From HK1 sp965215295 (GTDB lineage: Bacteria > Pseudomonadota > Gammaproteobacteria > HK1): DNA of 64,000 nucleotides. Shown in pieces: positions 63,077 through 64,000 of this stretch. Location of the stretch: positions 620,001 to 684,000 of the forward strand of contig OZ244045.1 of assembly GCA_965215295.1 (NCBI GenBank), in the 5' to 3' direction. Positions within the stretch are counted from its first letter, which is position 1, and each line of letters begins with the position of its first letter. The position numbers and the translations under genes are program-made. The notes below the pieces were generated by a model. The model was not told the origin of the DNA and did no database searches. It saw only the letters and a list, made by a program, of their open reading frames with translations.

Positions 63077-64000
63077 TTACCGGGCGTTCCGAATCAGCCA
63101 GGCGGCGATGTCGGGCAGCACTTCGGCATGCGCCCGGTGGCTGGCCAGAAGGTCGAAGTGCCCGCCGCGGTACTCCCGGTTCGAGCCGGGCGCGGCCATC
63201 GCCCACTCCTCGAGCGGACTCGAAGCGCCGGGCGGCACGATGCGATCGTCGCGTGCGAAGACGTTCAGCAACGGTGTCGCGAGGCTGGAGAGCGTGTAGC
63301 GGTGGCCGTCGATCGCCGCGCCACCGTCCGCGGCGAACGCATTGTCCCGATAGAAGGCCCGGTAGAGTCCGCGGAACGTCTCTCCGGGGAACGCGGGCGG
63401 GAAGCGCCGGGCCTGCTCGAACCGCGCGACGCGAGCGGCGCCGTCCGCGGAATCCACGCTGTCCAGCAGCGTGAAGAACCCCCCGCCGCACCAGCGCATC
63501 GGCGACGCCGCCGCGAGCAGGGTCGAGACGAGCGCCCCCGGCACGTTGCCGAAGACGTCGACGAGCCGTTCCCCGCCGCAGGCGCGGAGCCAGTCTCCGA
63601 AGCCGTCGTCCCCGGAGGCGAACTCGACCGGGGTCGAGAGGGCGACCAGGGCGCTTGCCTTGCCGGGATGCCGGATGCAGTGGAGCAGCGCCAGCAACCC
63701 GCCGTGAAAATGTCCGGCGAGGGCGGGGCGCGGACCGGTCGTGTGCGCACGGACCGTGTCGAGCGCGCGGTCGATCCGATCGAGCTGGTCGGCGACGGTG
63801 CGCTGCCGATCGGTCTCGTCGGACCGGCCCCAGTCGAGCAGCCAGAATCCGACGCCATGCTGCGCAAGGGTGCGCGCGACGGAGCACCGCGGGTCGAGAT
63901 CGAAGATGCGCGTACCGGTCGTGAAGCCGGGGACCGCCAGCACGGAGGCGCGGACCGCCCGGCCGGCCGGGTACCGGATCAGCGCCGCATTGCCGTCGCG
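63077..64000 (-). CDS. PhaC-like alpha/beta hydrolase lacking the catalytic cysteine (5' end beyond window)
   Basis: The visible 307 residues align with class III PHA synthase PhaC: VPGFTTGTRIFDLDP, the WLLDWGRSDETDR segment, the elbow AGHFHGGLLAL, LVALSTPVEF, the Asp of ARDDRIVPP and the His of GGHFDLLAS. In PHA synthases the elbow reads G-x-C-x-G-G with Cys as nucleophile; here that residue is Phe. The N-terminus lies beyond the window edge, and no stop occurs up to 64000. It points toward phaB and is coded on the other strand. Without Cys it should not polymerise. Confidence 0.75.
   Translation of the reverse strand, partial: RDGNAALIRYPAGRAVRASVLAVPGFTTGTRIFDLDPRCSVARTLAQHGVGFWLLDWGRSDETDRQRTVADQLDRIDRALDTVRAHTTGPRPALAGHFHGGLLALLHCIRHPGKASALVALSTPVEFASGDDGFGDWLRACGGERLVDVFGNVPGALVSTLLAAASPMRWCGGGFFTLLDSVDSADGAARVARFEQARRFPPAFPGETFRGLYRAFYRDNAFAADGGAAIDGHRYTLSSLATPLLNVFARDDRIVPPGASSPLEEWAMAAPGSNREYRGGHFDLLASHRAHAEVLPDIAAWLIRNAR

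Overview
The window comes from the chromosome of a GC-rich proteobacterium, most likely a gammaproteobacterium. The evidence is gene order: a complete murE-to-lpxC division/cell-wall (dcw) cluster, then dciA, secA, argJ and mutT; mutS next to fdxA; and prmB next to aroC. MurE has the DNPR motif of the meso-diaminopimelate-adding enzyme, and lpxC shows an outer membrane with lipid A. The species cannot be named from this sequence.

Layout. 1-17.3 kb: ftsL(end)-ftsI-murE-murF-mraY-murD-ftsW-murG-murC-murB-ddlB-ftsQ-ftsA-ftsZ-lpxC, all on the plus strand; most neighbours overlap by 4-8 bases. 17.5-23.5 kb: dciA (minus), secA, argJ and a MutT-TenI fusion that carries an unusual insertion. 23.7-31.5 kb: fdxA and mutS (minus), separated by a nested pair of transposons whose ends and target duplications can be read exactly. 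31.7-36.3 kb: htpG behind a sigma-32-like promoter, prmB, a 143-bp miniature transposon with 9-bp target duplications, and aroC. 36.7-41.1 kb: a solute-binding protein, a TPR protein and an orphan amino-acid-type ABC ATPase. 41.2-43.2 kb: a two-gene DUF4276/AAA-ATPase unit that looks like a defence system. 43.6-53.6 kb: two divergent operons around an Lrp-type regulator, holding two Rieske oxygenases, a 2-hydroxyacid dehydrogenase, a chromate transporter homologue, a glutamine-synthetase-like ligase, a MetX-like hydrolase and a 2-oxoglutarate/Fe(II)-type oxygenase, with an AhpD-like protein beside them. 54-57.9 kb: a PD-(D/E)XK protein and an IS1595-type element interrupted by an IS4-type element. 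58.2-60 kb: a FAD oxidoreductase and a GFA-family protein. 60.5 kb to the end: a polyhydroxyalkanoate (PHA) locus with phaR, phaB, a small PHA-associated protein and, on the minus strand, a PhaC-like protein whose catalytic cysteine position is phenylalanine.

The first 24 kb and 28.9-36.3 kb are conserved core genome. The rest is accessory, with mobile DNA, candidate defence genes, catabolic genes and many short tandem duplications (26-100 bp) between or at the ends of genes. The best candidates for something undescribed are the three-gene minimal transposon at 24810-28220, the Rieske/glutamine-synthetase-like cluster at 43.6-53.6 kb, the miniature element at 35059-35201 and the PhaC-like protein without its nucleophile. 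All functional calls come from reading motifs and gene order; no database search was run.
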